Part shown: piece by piece, positions 26,640 to 35,680 of the stretch
Numbering within the stretch: position 1 is the stretch's first letter
Layout of the letters: each line of letters opens with the position of its first letter
From: Brevibacterium sp. CCUG 69071
Lineage (GTDB): Bacteria > Actinomycetota > Actinomycetes > Actinomycetales > Brevibacteriaceae
Length of the DNA: 64,000 nt
Assembly: GCF_021023135.1 (NCBI RefSeq)
Contig: NZ_PGFV01000003.1
Coordinates: forward strand, 434,001-498,000
Direction of reading: 5' to 3'
Notes under the pieces: generated by a model
Seen by the model: the letters and a program-made list of their open reading frames with translations, nothing else
What the model was told of the DNA's origin: nothing
The model's database searches: none
Position numbers and translations under genes: made by a program

Positions 26640-27341
26640 TCATCCGCCGAGGTACGCGTCTTGTACTCGGGAATCGCCGAGGAGATCCGTAGCTTCACCC
26701 TCGAGCGCGACCGACCCGGAGTCGAGCACATAGGCACGATCGGCTAGGTCGAGGACCTGGCGGGCGTTCTGCTCGACGATGAGGACGCCCACCCCTCGCT
26801 CGCGAATCGAATCGACAGCGTGGAAAACATCCCAGGTCAGCATCGGTGATAAGCCAGTGGAGGGCTCGTCGAGCATGAGCAGCCGGGGAGCGCTCATGAG
26901 TGCTCGCGCGATGGCCACCATCTGCTGCTGGCCCCCGGACATAGTCTCGGCGATCTGCGTGCGACGCTGGCCGAGGATGGGAAAGATCTCCATGATCTCG
27001 GCCTCGGTGAAGCCCTCCCTACCACGACGGCCCCAAGCGCCCATGCGGAGATTATCTTCAACGGTCAGGGTGCCGAACAGAGCGCGGTGCTCCGGAACCA
27101 GCGTGAGGCCCTGTTTGGCTATGCGGTGGCTGCCAAGGCCGTTCGCTGTTTTGCCAGCGAAGCGGACCTCTCCTTTTGAGGGCCTGAGCTCACCGGCAAT
27201 TGTCTTCAACGCGGTCGACTTTCCGGCGCCGTTGGCACCGATGACGGCTACCACCTCACCCTCACCGACCGAGAGTGAGACGCCATGGAGGATCTCCAGC
27301 CTGCCGTATCCGCTGTGCACCTCATCGATCTCAAGTAGCAT
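26640..27341 (-). CDS. livF: Branched-chain amino acid-type ABC importer, ATPase LivF
   Basis: 233 residues. Walker A GANGAGKST, signature MSGGQQQM, Walker B LLMLDEPSTGL, and the LivF-typical length and C-terminus. It pairs with LivG as the second ATPase of a HAAT-family importer. Two Mets lie two codons apart; GGAG is seven bases before the second (27341), which is chosen. Its 5' end overlaps livG by 11 bp. Confidence 0.92.
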   Translation of the reverse strand: MLLEIDEVHSGYGRLEILHGVSLSVGEGEVVAVIGANGAGKSTALKTIAGELRPSKGEVRFAGKTANGLGSHRIAKQGLTLVPEHRALFGTLTVEDNLRMGAWGRRGREGFTEAEIMEIFPILGQRRTQIAETMSGGQQQMVAIARALMSAPRLLMLDEPSTGLSPMLTWDVFHAVDSIRERGVGVLIVEQNARQVLDLADRAYVLDSGSVALEGEATDLLGDSRVQDAYLGG

Positions 27342-28065
27342 CGTCATACTCCTTCCCCAGATAAGCTTGTATAACCCTGGGGTCGGCCATTACCTCCTCG
27401 ACCGCACCCTGTGCGAGTACTGACCCTTGGTCCATCATGATCAGACGGTCGCTCAGACGCCGGACGGCGGCCATGATGTGTTCGATGAAAATGAAGGTGA
27501 CGCCTTCCTCGCGACGCAGCTCCTCGATGAGATCGAGCACGGGCCCGCGTTCGGTCGGGACCAGACCGGCGAGTACCTCGTCGAGGAGCAGGACTCGGGG
27601 CGATAGCGCCAGCGCTCGGGTGAGTTCGAGGCGCTTCTGCACAGCCGTCGGCAGTGAGGCCGAGATTTTTTCGGCCCAATCCTCCAGCCCAGTACGCACG
27701 ATGAGTTGCATTGCTTTTTCGCGCGCCCGACTCTCCGACCGGACGCCTCTGCTCTGTACGGCCACGGTGATGTTCTCGAACAGCGTCATCGTGCCGAACG
27801 GCCGCATGAGCTGGAAGGTGCGCACCAGACCGGACTTGGCCAAACGGTGCGTCTTCGCGCCCGTGACATCTTTGCCGTCCAAATGAACGCGTCCGGAATC
27901 GGGTGCAAATGCACCGGTGATGCAGTTGAACAGGGTGGTCTTGCCTGCCCCGTTCGCGCCGATAATGCCGAGGATCTCACTTTCGTCAACATGCATGCTC
28001 ACGTCTTTGAGTGCGTGGATGCCGTGGAATGACTTCGCGATCGAATCGATGGTCAACAGGCTCAT
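27331..28065 (-). CDS. livG: Branched-chain amino acid-type ABC importer, ATPase LivG
   Basis: 244 residues from the ATG at 28065, which has AGGAG seven bases upstream and overlaps the livM stop as ATGA. Walker A is GANGAGKTT. The Walker B strand reads RVLLLDEVLAGL, with Val where most LivG proteins have Pro. The signature is degenerate: SLPTAVQKRLELTRAL, where LSGGQ is expected, so this subunit may contribute a non-canonical nucleotide site. The C-terminal LivG extension (ADPRVIQAYLG) is present. The neighbouring subunits show it is part of one importer. Confidence 0.9.
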   Translation of the reverse strand: MSLLTIDSIAKSFHGIHALKDVSMHVDESEILGIIGANGAGKTTLFNCITGAFAPDSGRVHLDGKDVTGAKTHRLAKSGLVRTFQLMRPFGTMTLFENITVAVQSRGVRSESRAREKAMQLIVRTGLEDWAEKISASLPTAVQKRLELTRALALSPRVLLLDEVLAGLVPTERGPVLDLIEELRREEGVTFIFIEHIMAAVRRLSDRLIMMDQGSVLAQGAVEEVMADPRVIQAYLGKEYDDAT

Positions 28066-29120
28066 TTTCGGCTCCTGGTCACTATGGTGCCCACGATTCC
28101 CTTGGGCAGAACGAGCACGCAGGCGATGAGGATGACTGCGTAGATGACGATGTCGAGACCGCTCTGGCCCGACAGTAAGGCCAGCCATTCGGGTGGGTTG
28201 CGAAGGAGGGCTGCCACGAGATCGCTGAGCGGGGCGACGATGATCGCTCCGACCAGTGGCCCCCAGAGCATCCCGACCCCGCCGAGCACAGCGGTGATGA
28301 TCGCGTTGTTCGACACCGCGTGACCGAACGCGATCTCCGGATCGACGAACATGTAGAACTGTAGGTACAGGGTTCCAGCGGCCGCGGTGATCGCCGCAGA
28401 GATGGCCGTGACCGTGAGTTTGTGCCTGAGAACGGGGATGCCGATGGCGGCGGCAGCCATCTCATCGTCGCGCGTGGCGATCGTGAAACGTCCGGCTCTG
28501 CTACGCAGGAAGACCATGCTGACGATGAGGGCGACCAGGAGGAAACCCGTGCCGATCCAGAAGTAGTTCGGTGAGTCTGCAGAGAACTGGAACATGCCCC
28601 AGTTGTCGCCCTGGAGAACCGGAACGGTGAAGCCGAGCGTCCGATGCAGGCCATCGTTACCCATGACGAAGAGGCGCAGCATCTCAGCGAAGGCGAAGGT
28701 GGACAGTGCATAGTAAGCGCCCTTCACTTTGTATCTGAGCGCAAGATAGCTGATGCCCACGGCCGCGGCTGTCGCCACCGCCATGCCGACGATCATGCCC
28801 AACCACGGGCTCATACCGACATCAAGGAGGAGGAACGCCGTCGTATATGCGCCGATGCCGAAGTAGGCTGCGTGACCGAAGCTGAACATGCCTCCGAATC
28901 CGCTCATCATGTTCCAGCCGATGCCCATGAGCGCGAAGATGATGACGCGCATCGCCACGCTCAGCTCCGCCGGCGTGAGGATGAAGGGCAGGAGGGCTCC
29001 GACGACCGCGGTGAGGGCGAGCAGGAACCAGTTCCACCTCATGCTCACGGTCGACGCGGCCATCGGCGTGGATGTCCTGCGGGAGACGCTGGGTGCCTGT
29101 GCGGCTGTGGATGTGCTCAT
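28062..29120 (-). CDS. livM: ABC importer permease LivM
   Basis: 352 residues with about ten membrane segments and the LivM motif GMFSFGHAAYFGIGAYTTA. Forms the translocation path with LivH. Start and stop overlap livH and livG by 4 bp each (ATGA), so the three are translationally coupled. The N-terminal 30 residues are polar and cytoplasmic. Confidence 0.92.
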   Translation of the reverse strand: MSTSTAAQAPSVSRRTSTPMAASTVSMRWNWFLLALTAVVGALLPFILTPAELSVAMRVIIFALMGIGWNMMSGFGGMFSFGHAAYFGIGAYTTAFLLLDVGMSPWLGMIVGMAVATAAAVGISYLALRYKVKGAYYALSTFAFAEMLRLFVMGNDGLHRTLGFTVPVLQGDNWGMFQFSADSPNYFWIGTGFLLVALIVSMVFLRSRAGRFTIATRDDEMAAAAIGIPVLRHKLTVTAISAAITAAAGTLYLQFYMFVDPEIAFGHAVSNNAIITAVLGGVGMLWGPLVGAIIVAPLSDLVAALLRNPPEWLALLSGQSGLDIVIYAVILIACVLVLPKGIVGTIVTRSRK

Positions 29121-30145
29121 GATGCCCTTCCGAAGATTCCCTGCGGTTTGGCGAAAAGGACGATGAGGAAGACGACGAAGACCGTGAGTAGTGGTGACTG
29201 TCCCGGGAAGATGAGCCCACCGAGCTGCTCGGTGAGACCGACGACGAGCCCACCGACGAGTGCTCCGGGAACATTGCCCATTCCGCCGAGGACCACGACG
29301 ACGAACGCTGTGAGGTTGAAGACGGACCCTGCGGTGGGTTCGATGGTCGTGAACGTGGAGACGAAGGTGCCTGCTGCCGCGGTCGCTGCCGCCCCGAGCC
29401 CGAAGGTGAGGACGTAGATGAGCTTGACGTCGATCCCGACCAGCCGGGACCCCTCCGGGCTCGCGGCCACCGAACGGATCGCTGTGCCGATGCGGGTCTT
29501 GTGGAGCACGAGCCAGAGCAGTGCGACGAGGACGAGGGCGCCGATGAACGCGTAGATGCGGCTGAGGTCGACCGAGGCTCCCAGGAAACTGACCCCGTGA
29601 TCGCCGGGCAGTTCGACAGACAGCGGCGTCGGACCGAAGATCATGAGCAGCAGATTCTCAATCGCAAGCGCGAGGCCGATGGTGACGAGCAGCTGGGTGT
29701 GGATCGGTGCCTTCATGATCGGGTTGAGCAGTGTGCCCTGCACAGCTGCGCCGAGGACGAACATCGCGGGAACCGTGATGAGCAGCGCCATGTACGGGTG
29801 CAGCCCGAGCCCGGAAACTGCCGCGTAGGTGAGGAACATGGAGAGCGCGACCATCGCACCGTTGGCGAAGTTGATGATGTGCAGGACCCCGTAGACGAGG
29901 GTCAGTCCCATCGCGATGAGACTGTAGATCCCACCAGTGAGCAGACCGGTGATCAGTGCCTGGAAGAGCACCGTGACGCTGCCCGAGACTACCCCGGCCA
30001 GCACCGAGGCAGTGACGACCATGGCCAAGGTCACCAGCAGAGTGCGTGGGGAAGGCCCGTTGTAGGTGCGTTTCGGTCTCGCGGGCGCCTCGGCATTCGG
30101 TGCAGGGGCAGACGGCGTGAGGGATGCGGCAGGCGACTGTGCCAT
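29117..30145 (-). CDS. livH: ABC importer permease LivH
   Basis: 342 residues. About eight membrane segments with the LivH signature YSLIAMGLTLVYGVLHIINF. A 40-residue Pro/Ala-rich N-terminus precedes the first segment. The ATG at 30145 (MAQSPAASL) follows AAGGA; an earlier in-frame ATG at 30214 would overlap livK and is rejected. Confidence 0.92.
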   Translation of the reverse strand: MAQSPAASLTPSAPAPNAEAPARPKRTYNGPSPRTLLVTLAMVVTASVLAGVVSGSVTVLFQALITGLLTGGIYSLIAMGLTLVYGVLHIINFANGAMVALSMFLTYAAVSGLGLHPYMALLITVPAMFVLGAAVQGTLLNPIMKAPIHTQLLVTIGLALAIENLLLMIFGPTPLSVELPGDHGVSFLGASVDLSRIYAFIGALVLVALLWLVLHKTRIGTAIRSVAASPEGSRLVGIDVKLIYVLTFGLGAAATAAAGTFVSTFTTIEPTAGSVFNLTAFVVVVLGGMGNVPGALVGGLVVGLTEQLGGLIFPGQSPLLTVFVVFLIVLFAKPQGIFGRAS

Positions 30146-30155
30146 AGATGAATCC

Positions 30156-31409
30156 TTAGTTCTGGGCCGAGGTGGGTGGAGCCGGGAAGGTATAGACGGT
30201 CTCCGCGAGATCATTCGGGAAGACGGTGCGGATCGCTCCGTCCTTCACTTGGAGCACGGACACGGCCGCATGGGAGTTCTGCCCGGTCTCATCGAAATCG
30301 ATGCGCCCGTCATTGACGACCACGGGTTCGTAGTCACTGTGCGATATGGCGTCTCTGATCATCTGCGGGTCGGCACTTGCTGCCTCCTCGACCGCCTCGG
30401 CGATGACGTTGACGGCGTCATAGCTCAGGGCCGCGCTCGCCCGCATGGGGGCACCGAAACCCTTGTCGAACCGTGCGGACAGAGCTCTCGCACGATCGTC
30501 GGTGACATCGAGTCGATAGTTCGCGTTGAGATACCCGGCACCGCCGTTGGGAGCATCGTCGATGAACTGGGTCTGATCGAATCCGCCGTTGGCGACTCCG
30601 TAGACGGCTTTGACCTCGGGGGCGATCGAACTGATCGCCTGGGAGATGAGCAGGCTGTCGCGGTAGTAGCCGGTCACCGCCAGGACATCGACCCCGCCGG
30701 CCACCGCCTGCTGTACCTGAGTGGAGAGATCGCTCGAGGCCGGGTCGTAGCTGATGGCACTCGGCACCTCCATGCCCAGCTCTTCGATTCTGTTCGCGAA
30801 CGCCTTCTCAACAGCCGTGCCGTAGTTGCCCTGTTCGTAGAGAACTCCGACCTTGGTGACGTCCTCTCCCGAGTCCTTCGTCATCTGGTCGAGGTACTCG
30901 GCCGAACTCTCGCCCATCATCGACCCCGAGGGTTGGATTCGGAAGGAGTACTTGTAACCCTGCTGCAGGATCGAATCGAGGGCGGCGACGTCCATGACGA
31001 AGGGGACTTCGTTGCGCTCGGAGACGGAGGAGATGTTGGCGCTGGGCCCGCTTTCGAAGGAACCGATCAGCGCCGAGGCTCCTTCTTGGATGAGCCTGGT
31101 CGCTTCGCTCTGCGCGGTCTCCGGCTCGCTCTTCGTATCGACCGATTCGATTCTCAGCGGGGCTCCGTCGAGGGATTCGATGCCGCCGGCCTCATTGATC
31201 TCATCCACTGCCATCTGCGCGGCGAAGCTCATCTGCTGACCGTCCGCGGCGTTCGCGCCCGAGAGAGGGTGAAGAGAGCCGATGACGACTTCCTTTGCCG
31301 TGTCGTCGGGGTGGTCACCGCCCAATGCCGCCGAACCTTGGCAACCGACCAGCGCCAGCAGGGAGGCGGCAACAGTCGGAACGAGAATCAGCTTCGTCGC
31401 TGCCTTCAC
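30156..31409 (-). CDS. livK: ABC importer substrate-binding lipoprotein LivK-type
   Basis: 417 residues. Lipoprotein signal ends LLALVGC (Cys23). The mature protein is a Peripla_BP_6 two-lobe binder starting VVIGSLHPLSGANAADGQQM. In this family such proteins bind branched amino acids, amides, urea, aromatic acids or dicarboxylates, so the name does not fix the substrate; clustering with the enzymes downstream suggests their substrate. The GTG at 31409 has GAAGAAGG five bases before it; the ATG at 31430 lacks a site. Two copies of the cluster palindrome lie upstream. Confidence 0.9.
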   Translation of the reverse strand: MKAATKLILVPTVAASLLALVGCQGSAALGGDHPDDTAKEVVIGSLHPLSGANAADGQQMSFAAQMAVDEINEAGGIESLDGAPLRIESVDTKSEPETAQSEATRLIQEGASALIGSFESGPSANISSVSERNEVPFVMDVAALDSILQQGYKYSFRIQPSGSMMGESSAEYLDQMTKDSGEDVTKVGVLYEQGNYGTAVEKAFANRIEELGMEVPSAISYDPASSDLSTQVQQAVAGGVDVLAVTGYYRDSLLISQAISSIAPEVKAVYGVANGGFDQTQFIDDAPNGGAGYLNANYRLDVTDDRARALSARFDKGFGAPMRASAALSYDAVNVIAEAVEEAASADPQMIRDAISHSDYEPVVVNDGRIDFDETGQNSHAAVSVLQVKDGAIRTVFPNDLAETVYTFPAPPTSAQN

Positions 31410-31437
31410 AGTGCCTTCTTCCTTCTTCATTGAGGAC

Positions 31438-31454
31438 GTTCCATTTAACGGAAC
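31438..31454. promoter_or_regulatory. IclR-type operator, site A (livK upstream)
   Basis: GTTCCATTTAACGGAAC, a GTTYC-N7-GRAAC palindrome, lies 28 bp upstream of the livK GTG. One of five related sites in the cluster. Confidence 0.65.
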
Positions 31455-31544
31455 AAATGTATCGTGACTCTCGGGAAGCATATATGAATGATCGCGAAAA
31501 TGCCATATTTGCGCGGAGGATAATTCGGTATGCTCAGCTTTAGC

Positions 31545-31561
31545 GTTCCATTGAAAGAAAC
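31545..31561. promoter_or_regulatory. IclR-type operator, site B
   Basis: GTTCCATTGAAAGAAAC, between the racemase-family gene stop and livK, 107 bp from site A centre to centre. Paired sites suggest co-operative binding or looping at the livK promoter. Confidence 0.65.
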
Positions 31562-31591
31562 GCCAGTTGCGATGGTGTCGTTGAAGCTGGC

Positions 31592-32248
31592 TCAGCCCAG
31601 AAGGCAGCTGTGGGAAGCCTCTCCCAGCAGACGCATTGCGAGTGAAGTGGGGTCGATGACCGCCACACCGGCTCCCTCGACGGTGGTCTCGACGGCAGAG
31701 CAGCCATTGAAGAGCACGGAGACCTCCTCGGCGGAGGCGCTCTTTGCCACCTGGGTCACGGCAGCGTTCCACTTCTTGGTGTCTGCGATGTCCGCAACGT
31801 CGAGATCGAGGACGTAGGCACCCCGATAGGAAGCCTCGAGGCCGTACCGGGCGATAGTGGCCGAATATTCGTCGGCGATCGCCTGATTGCGGGTCATCAC
31901 AGCGAACGTGATGCCCAGCGAGGCGAGAAAGCCCGCGCTCAGCCGGGTGATGCCGAACACGGGAACCTCGGTCTCGGTCTGCAGCGCCGAGAGCCCGGGG
32001 TCGAGGACGCAGTCGAGCAGAAGGGCATCGAATCGGGTGGAATCGGTCTGCGCTCCGAGCTCTATATTGAGCTGCTCAGAGCGAGTCAGGTCCTCCGTCG
32101 ACGCCAGCTGCGTCGGCCCGCCGGCCTCAGCGGGCAGGTTCTCCAAGGCGATTCGGCAGTCCTCAGGCGCCAGGCGGTCATAGCGTGCCTGTCGGCGTTC
32201 GATCTCTTCGATGCTGACTGTGATCGGTGTGATGGCGCGGATGTGCAT
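31592..32248 (-). CDS. Asp/Glu/hydantoin racemase superfamily protein
   Basis: 218 residues with the two expected catalytic cysteines, Cys80 (LLLDCVLDPG) and Cys183 (LFNGCSAVE), one per half of the pseudo-symmetric fold. The superfamily includes aspartate, glutamate, hydantoin and allantoin racemases, maleate cis-trans isomerase and arylmalonate decarboxylase; the residues do not decide between them. Next to a dihydropyrimidinase-like enzyme, hydantoin racemase or maleate isomerase chemistry is most attractive. ATG at 32248 follows AAGGAG at good spacing. Downstream of a PrpD-family gene, upstream of livK, same strand. Confidence 0.8.
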   Translation of the reverse strand: MHIRAITPITVSIEEIERRQARYDRLAPEDCRIALENLPAEAGGPTQLASTEDLTRSEQLNIELGAQTDSTRFDALLLDCVLDPGLSALQTETEVPVFGITRLSAGFLASLGITFAVMTRNQAIADEYSATIARYGLEASYRGAYVLDLDVADIADTKKWNAAVTQVAKSASAEEVSVLFNGCSAVETTVEGAGVAVIDPTSLAMRLLGEASHSCLLG

Positions 32249-32354
32249 GGTCTCTCCTTGTGCTTGTGTTCGGTGAGTGTTGTGGGGGTGGGTGCGAGTT
32301 CCCAAGGCTGGGCGCGGATCCCAGGTGTCGTGCGTCGTGGGGTTCGGCGCCTCT

Positions 32355-33677
32355 TCAGCCGAGGAAGCCCACGTCCGCCATGTCCGTGATCTGCCGCAGG
32401 TTGGCGACTCCCGTGGCGATCCTCTCCGCTCTCTCCGGTCCTACGAGGGCGTTGGCCTTGTCGATGATCTGCTCCTTCGAGAAAGGGAAATGATCGGCAT
32501 CGCCGATCGAATTCGGCACCTGCGCCGAGGTGGTGCGGTCGTTCCCGTTGGTGATGGTTACGCGAGCACCGCGCTCGGCAGGGCGTCTGGAGTCGATCTG
32601 GTTGTCGAACTCGATGCTTACGAGTTCCCGCAGCCGAGCGATCTCCGGATCGTCGAGGTGTTCAGGGGAGAACGACTCGGGCCGGCAAGCGCCCTTGACG
32701 AGAGCAACCGCGACGACGTGCGGGATGGAGAACATCGCAGCCAGTCTGGTTCTCGGTCTGTGTTCCTGCAGCTGCAGCGCCAGAGCATGGGTGTCGACCT
32801 GGATGCCGCTGATCGAGGCGGGGTCGAATTCGCCCGAGAGGGCCAGCTCGATCGCGGCATCGGCCGGAGGGTGAGTGTAATTGCACGACGAGTGGCGCTT
32901 GAAGTAGCCGCCGGTGATCTCCCAGCGGGTTCCGAGCTCGGCCGTGATCTCATCGGTCTCTATCGTGCCGAGCAGATCATCGAATGTGGCTAGCCCTGTT
33001 GCGTCCGTCGAACCGAGGCCGGCCATGACGATTCTGGCGGCCGTCAGGCCGTTGTTTCCGGCGACGCCCATCCAGGTGTTGCGCACGAACGAACCGCTCA
33101 GGGCGCTGGAGAACGGGGTGGCGAGCGCGAGCCCGGCGGCAGCATCCATGGCCTGGGCCATTTCGGTCGGGGAGAATCCGTGGAGACGGCCGACGGAAAC
33201 GGCCGCCCCCACGGCTCCCCAGTGTCCGTGAGGGTGGAGGCCGGGACGGGGGCTGAAGTTCCGTGCGATCCGCGTGGCCACCTCATAGCCGGCCAACAGC
33301 GCGGACATGAACTCGGGACCGGAAGCGCCGAGGTGCTGGGCCTCGGCGAGCGCTGCGGGAAGCACGTGGGCGCCGGGATGTCCGCGCGCGTACTTGTTGC
33401 CCTCGTCGAGTTCGAGTACACACAGGGCAGAGGCATTGAGCGCGATGCTCGTTTCGGGCAGGGAGCGCAGATCGGTGCCGAGGATCGAACTCGGTCCCTC
33501 GGACTGCGGCCAGACCTTCCGTAGGTCGCGCAGTTCGGGGGTGTTCATTCCGGCAGCCGCCACGGCGAAGGAGTCGATGAGATTCTTTTCGAGCGCCTCG
33601 CGTACCCGGTTCTCCATGGTGTCGATGTGGATCTCAGCGGCGAAATCCGCCAGGTCATTGAGGACCCGAGCGTGCAT
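32355..33677 (-). CDS. MmgE/PrpD family protein, paralogue 1
   Basis: 440 residues of the MmgE/PrpD fold (NASALCVLELDEGNKYARGH, then HPHGHWGAVGAAVSVGRL, and later YFKRHSSCNYTH). Members include 2-methylcitrate dehydratase, cis-aconitate decarboxylase and iminodisuccinate epimerase, all acting on carboxylates by proton abstraction without cofactor. The ATG at 33677 has AAGGA five bases before it, and operator site C overlaps that ribosome binding site. Divergent from iclR. It shares the family, but little visible sequence identity, with the second copy at 37797. Confidence 0.85.
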   Translation of the reverse strand: MHARVLNDLADFAAEIHIDTMENRVREALEKNLIDSFAVAAAGMNTPELRDLRKVWPQSEGPSSILGTDLRSLPETSIALNASALCVLELDEGNKYARGHPGAHVLPAALAEAQHLGASGPEFMSALLAGYEVATRIARNFSPRPGLHPHGHWGAVGAAVSVGRLHGFSPTEMAQAMDAAAGLALATPFSSALSGSFVRNTWMGVAGNNGLTAARIVMAGLGSTDATGLATFDDLLGTIETDEITAELGTRWEITGGYFKRHSSCNYTHPPADAAIELALSGEFDPASISGIQVDTHALALQLQEHRPRTRLAAMFSIPHVVAVALVKGACRPESFSPEHLDDPEIARLRELVSIEFDNQIDSRRPAERGARVTITNGNDRTTSAQVPNSIGDADHFPFSKEQIIDKANALVGPERAERIATGVANLRQITDMADVGFLG

Positions 33678-33680
33678 AGG

Positions 33681-33697
33681 ATTCCTTTCAGCGAAAC
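33681..33697. promoter_or_regulatory. IclR-type operator, site C (over the prpD-like RBS)
   Basis: ATTCCTTTCAGCGAAAC, reading on the plus strand, with an imperfect left half. It covers the Shine-Dalgarno of the divergent MmgE/PrpD gene, so bound protein would block transcript elongation or the promoter itself. Confidence 0.6.
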
Positions 33698-33795
33698 ATA
33701 AAAGTCGCAAGGGACTTCGTTGTCAGACCGAGTGTATACCTAGAAGTTCGACGGTCAACTGACACTTCAACAGACACAGATGTTGTTTTTGACGC

Positions 33796-33808
33796 TACAA
33801 TGGTCCGA
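33796..33808 (+). promoter_or_regulatory. Leaderless-type -10 of the iclR gene
   Basis: TACAAT (33796-33801), six bases, then the ATG at 33808, with no ribosome binding site. Transcription would start at the initiation codon. Confidence 0.55.
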
Positions 33809-34587
33809 TGACTGAAACGACTGACAGTGCCGCGGTTCCGGCAGATTCGACCACTGCGAGAGTCACAGCGGTCCTCCTCGCCTTCGCCGGAGCGAAGGCC
33901 CCCCTCGGCATTACGGAGATCGCTCGGCGCACGAATCTCAGCAAGGCTGTCGTGCACCGAATCGCTCAGACGCTGTGCTCGAACAGCTTTCTTTGGCAGG
34001 ACCCCGAGACCAGGAAGTACCAGGTTGGAATCGCGGCCTTCGCGCTTGCGGATTCGGCGAACCAGACCTCGCGTTTCCGCCAGGCGGGCATGGAGATCCT
34101 CGCCGATCTGGCTGAGGCCTGCGAAGAGACGACGACGCTGTCCGCGCGCATCGGTCATCGTCGTGTCTATACCGGACAGGTCGAGAGCAGTCAGCTCGTG
34201 CGCATCTCCGTCGACGTCGGGCGGACTCATCCGCTCACGGTCGGCGCCTCCGGAGCCGCCATCCTCGCCTTCCTGCCCGAGAACGAGATCGAGGCGGCGT
34301 TGAGGATGCCGGTCCCGGCTCTCAGGGACGCCACCTTGACCGAACCGGAGCAGCTGCGCGCCCGTCTCGAAGCCGTCCGCCGGGAGGGATTCGCCCGAAC
34401 TACGGGTGAGCGGATGCGCGATTCTACGAGCTTCGCCGCTCCGGTGCGCAACCGACTCGGTGAAGTCATGGGTGCGATCAGCATCGCTGCACTGACCTCC
34501 CGGCTGACTCCGGACAGGGAGAGCGACCTGGCCTCTCAGGTGATGGAGGCAGCGAAGGAACTCTCGGCACGTCTGGCTCATCCCTGA
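33808..34587 (+). CDS. IclR family transcriptional regulator
   Basis: 259 residues. N-terminal winged helix-turn-helix (LGITEIARRTNLSKAVVHRIAQTL) and C-terminal IclR effector domain (VGASGAAILAFLP, then VRREGFARTTGERM and TSFAAPVRN). These proteins bind small acids or amides and control catabolic operons. It sits between divergent halves of the cluster and is the obvious candidate to bind the GTTYC-N7-GRAAC palindromes. The transcript is probably leaderless. A perfect 15-bp hairpin follows the gene. Confidence 0.92.
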   Translation: MTETTDSAAVPADSTTARVTAVLLAFAGAKAPLGITEIARRTNLSKAVVHRIAQTLCSNSFLWQDPETRKYQVGIAAFALADSANQTSRFRQAGMEILADLAEACEETTTLSARIGHRRVYTGQVESSQLVRISVDVGRTHPLTVGASGAAILAFLPENEIEAALRMPVPALRDATLTEPEQLRARLEAVRREGFARTTGERMRDSTSFAAPVRNRLGEVMGAISIAALTSRLTPDRESDLASQVMEAAKELSARLAHP

Positions 34588-34636
34588 TACCGCGTGCGCT
34601 CCGCACACCACTGACCACGCCACCGACCACGCCACC

Positions 34637-34670
34637 GAACCGAGGCGCATGTGCGCATGCGCCTCGGTTC
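34637..34670 (+). terminator. Perfect 15-bp hairpin between iclR and the CitE-like gene
   Basis: GAACCGAGGCGCATG (34637-34651) pairs exactly with 34656-34670 around loop TGCG. No U tract follows. It ends 30 bp before the next start, so it may terminate iclR mRNA or attenuate read-through into the lyase gene. Confidence 0.6.
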
Positions 34671-34699
34671 ATCGATCTCGAAGGAGGGAGCACGTCTCC

Positions 34700-35548
34700 G
34701 TGCCATCCGTCACCGCCCCACCCCTGACCCTGCTCTACGTTCCGGCCGACAGGCCTGATCGCGTCGAAAAGGCGCTGGCATCGAGCGCCGATGTCGTGGC
34801 CGTCGACCTCGAGGACGCCGTGGCGCCGGAGCGCAAAGAGCAGGCGCGCGAGAACGTGCTCGACCTGCTGAGCGACGGTCCGCAGGGCCGTCATGTCCAG
34901 GTTCGGATCAACCCGCGCGGTTCGGACTGGCATGAATCCGACCTCGACTGCGTTGCTCACCTCCATGTGGACATCGCGATTCGCTTGCCCAAGACGATTG
35001 CGCCGGAGGACGTGCAGGCTGTTCGGCGACGCACGGGTGCCAGGGCGATCCATGCCCTCATCGAATCGGCGCTCGGGGTCGAGCGTGCCTTCGAGATCGC
35101 GAGTGCAGGGGTAGAGAGCCTCGGCTTGGGTGAGGCGGACCTGCGTTCGAGTCTCGGACTGCCCGCCGGATCACGCGGTGATGAGGGGTTGACCTGGGCG
35201 CGCGCACGGATCGTCAATGCCGCAGCGGCCGCCGGGCTGGTTCCGCCGATGATGAGCGTGCACACCCGTCTCAAAGACGATGAGGGGCTGCGGCGCTCGA
35301 GCGAGTTCGGCAGGAGCCTCGGCTTCCTCGGACGCACCGCGATCCACCCATCCCAGCTCGAAACGATACGCGCGGCCTTTCTTCCCAACCGGAACGAACT
35401 CGCCACGGCTAGAGCGACGCTCAGACGCCTCGACGGCGCCCGAGTGGACGGAGCGGGGACTGTGCTCCTTAACGACGGATCCTTCCTCGATGTGGCAATG
35501 GTCGAGTCCGCCGAGCGGACCGTCTCCCTCGCCTCGGCGAGCGAATGA
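34700..35548 (+). CDS. HpcH/HpaI (CitE-like) aldolase/lyase
   Basis: 282 residues with CitE-family features: DLEDAVAPERK (Asp36, Glu38, Asp39), VRINPRG, LIESALG (metal-binding Glu), GEADLRSSLG, GRTAIHPSQ. The family cleaves CoA thioesters such as malyl-CoA, citramalyl-CoA or citryl units to acetyl-CoA plus an oxoacid, using Mg2+. With a family III CoA-transferase downstream, cleavage of a CoA ester made by that enzyme is likely. The GTG at 34700 follows AAGGAGGGAG by nine bases; an ATG at 34649 lies inside the hairpin and is rejected. Confidence 0.87.
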   Translation: MPSVTAPPLTLLYVPADRPDRVEKALASSADVVAVDLEDAVAPERKEQARENVLDLLSDGPQGRHVQVRINPRGSDWHESDLDCVAHLHVDIAIRLPKTIAPEDVQAVRRRTGARAIHALIESALGVERAFEIASAGVESLGLGEADLRSSLGLPAGSRGDEGLTWARARIVNAAAAAGLVPPMMSVHTRLKDDEGLRRSSEFGRSLGFLGRTAIHPSQLETIRAAFLPNRNELATARATLRRLDGARVDGAGTVLLNDGSFLDVAMVESAERTVSLASASE

Positions 35549-35549
35549 T

Positions 35550-35566
35550 GTTTCGTTCAGCGAAAC
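35550..35566. promoter_or_regulatory. IclR-type operator, site D
   Basis: GTTTCGTTCAGCGAAAC, a near-perfect GTTTC-N7-GAAAC palindrome, directly after the lyase stop codon, 223 bp before the CoA-transferase GTG. Confidence 0.7.
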
Positions 35567-35680
35567 GGCCATTGTTTAGTCTTGCTGATTTCGCTCCCTC
35601 GCGCTGACACTATTTATCTGAAAATCATGTCTGATCTGGGATAATGCTGACATGTGACAAACATACACGGATCGGATACT

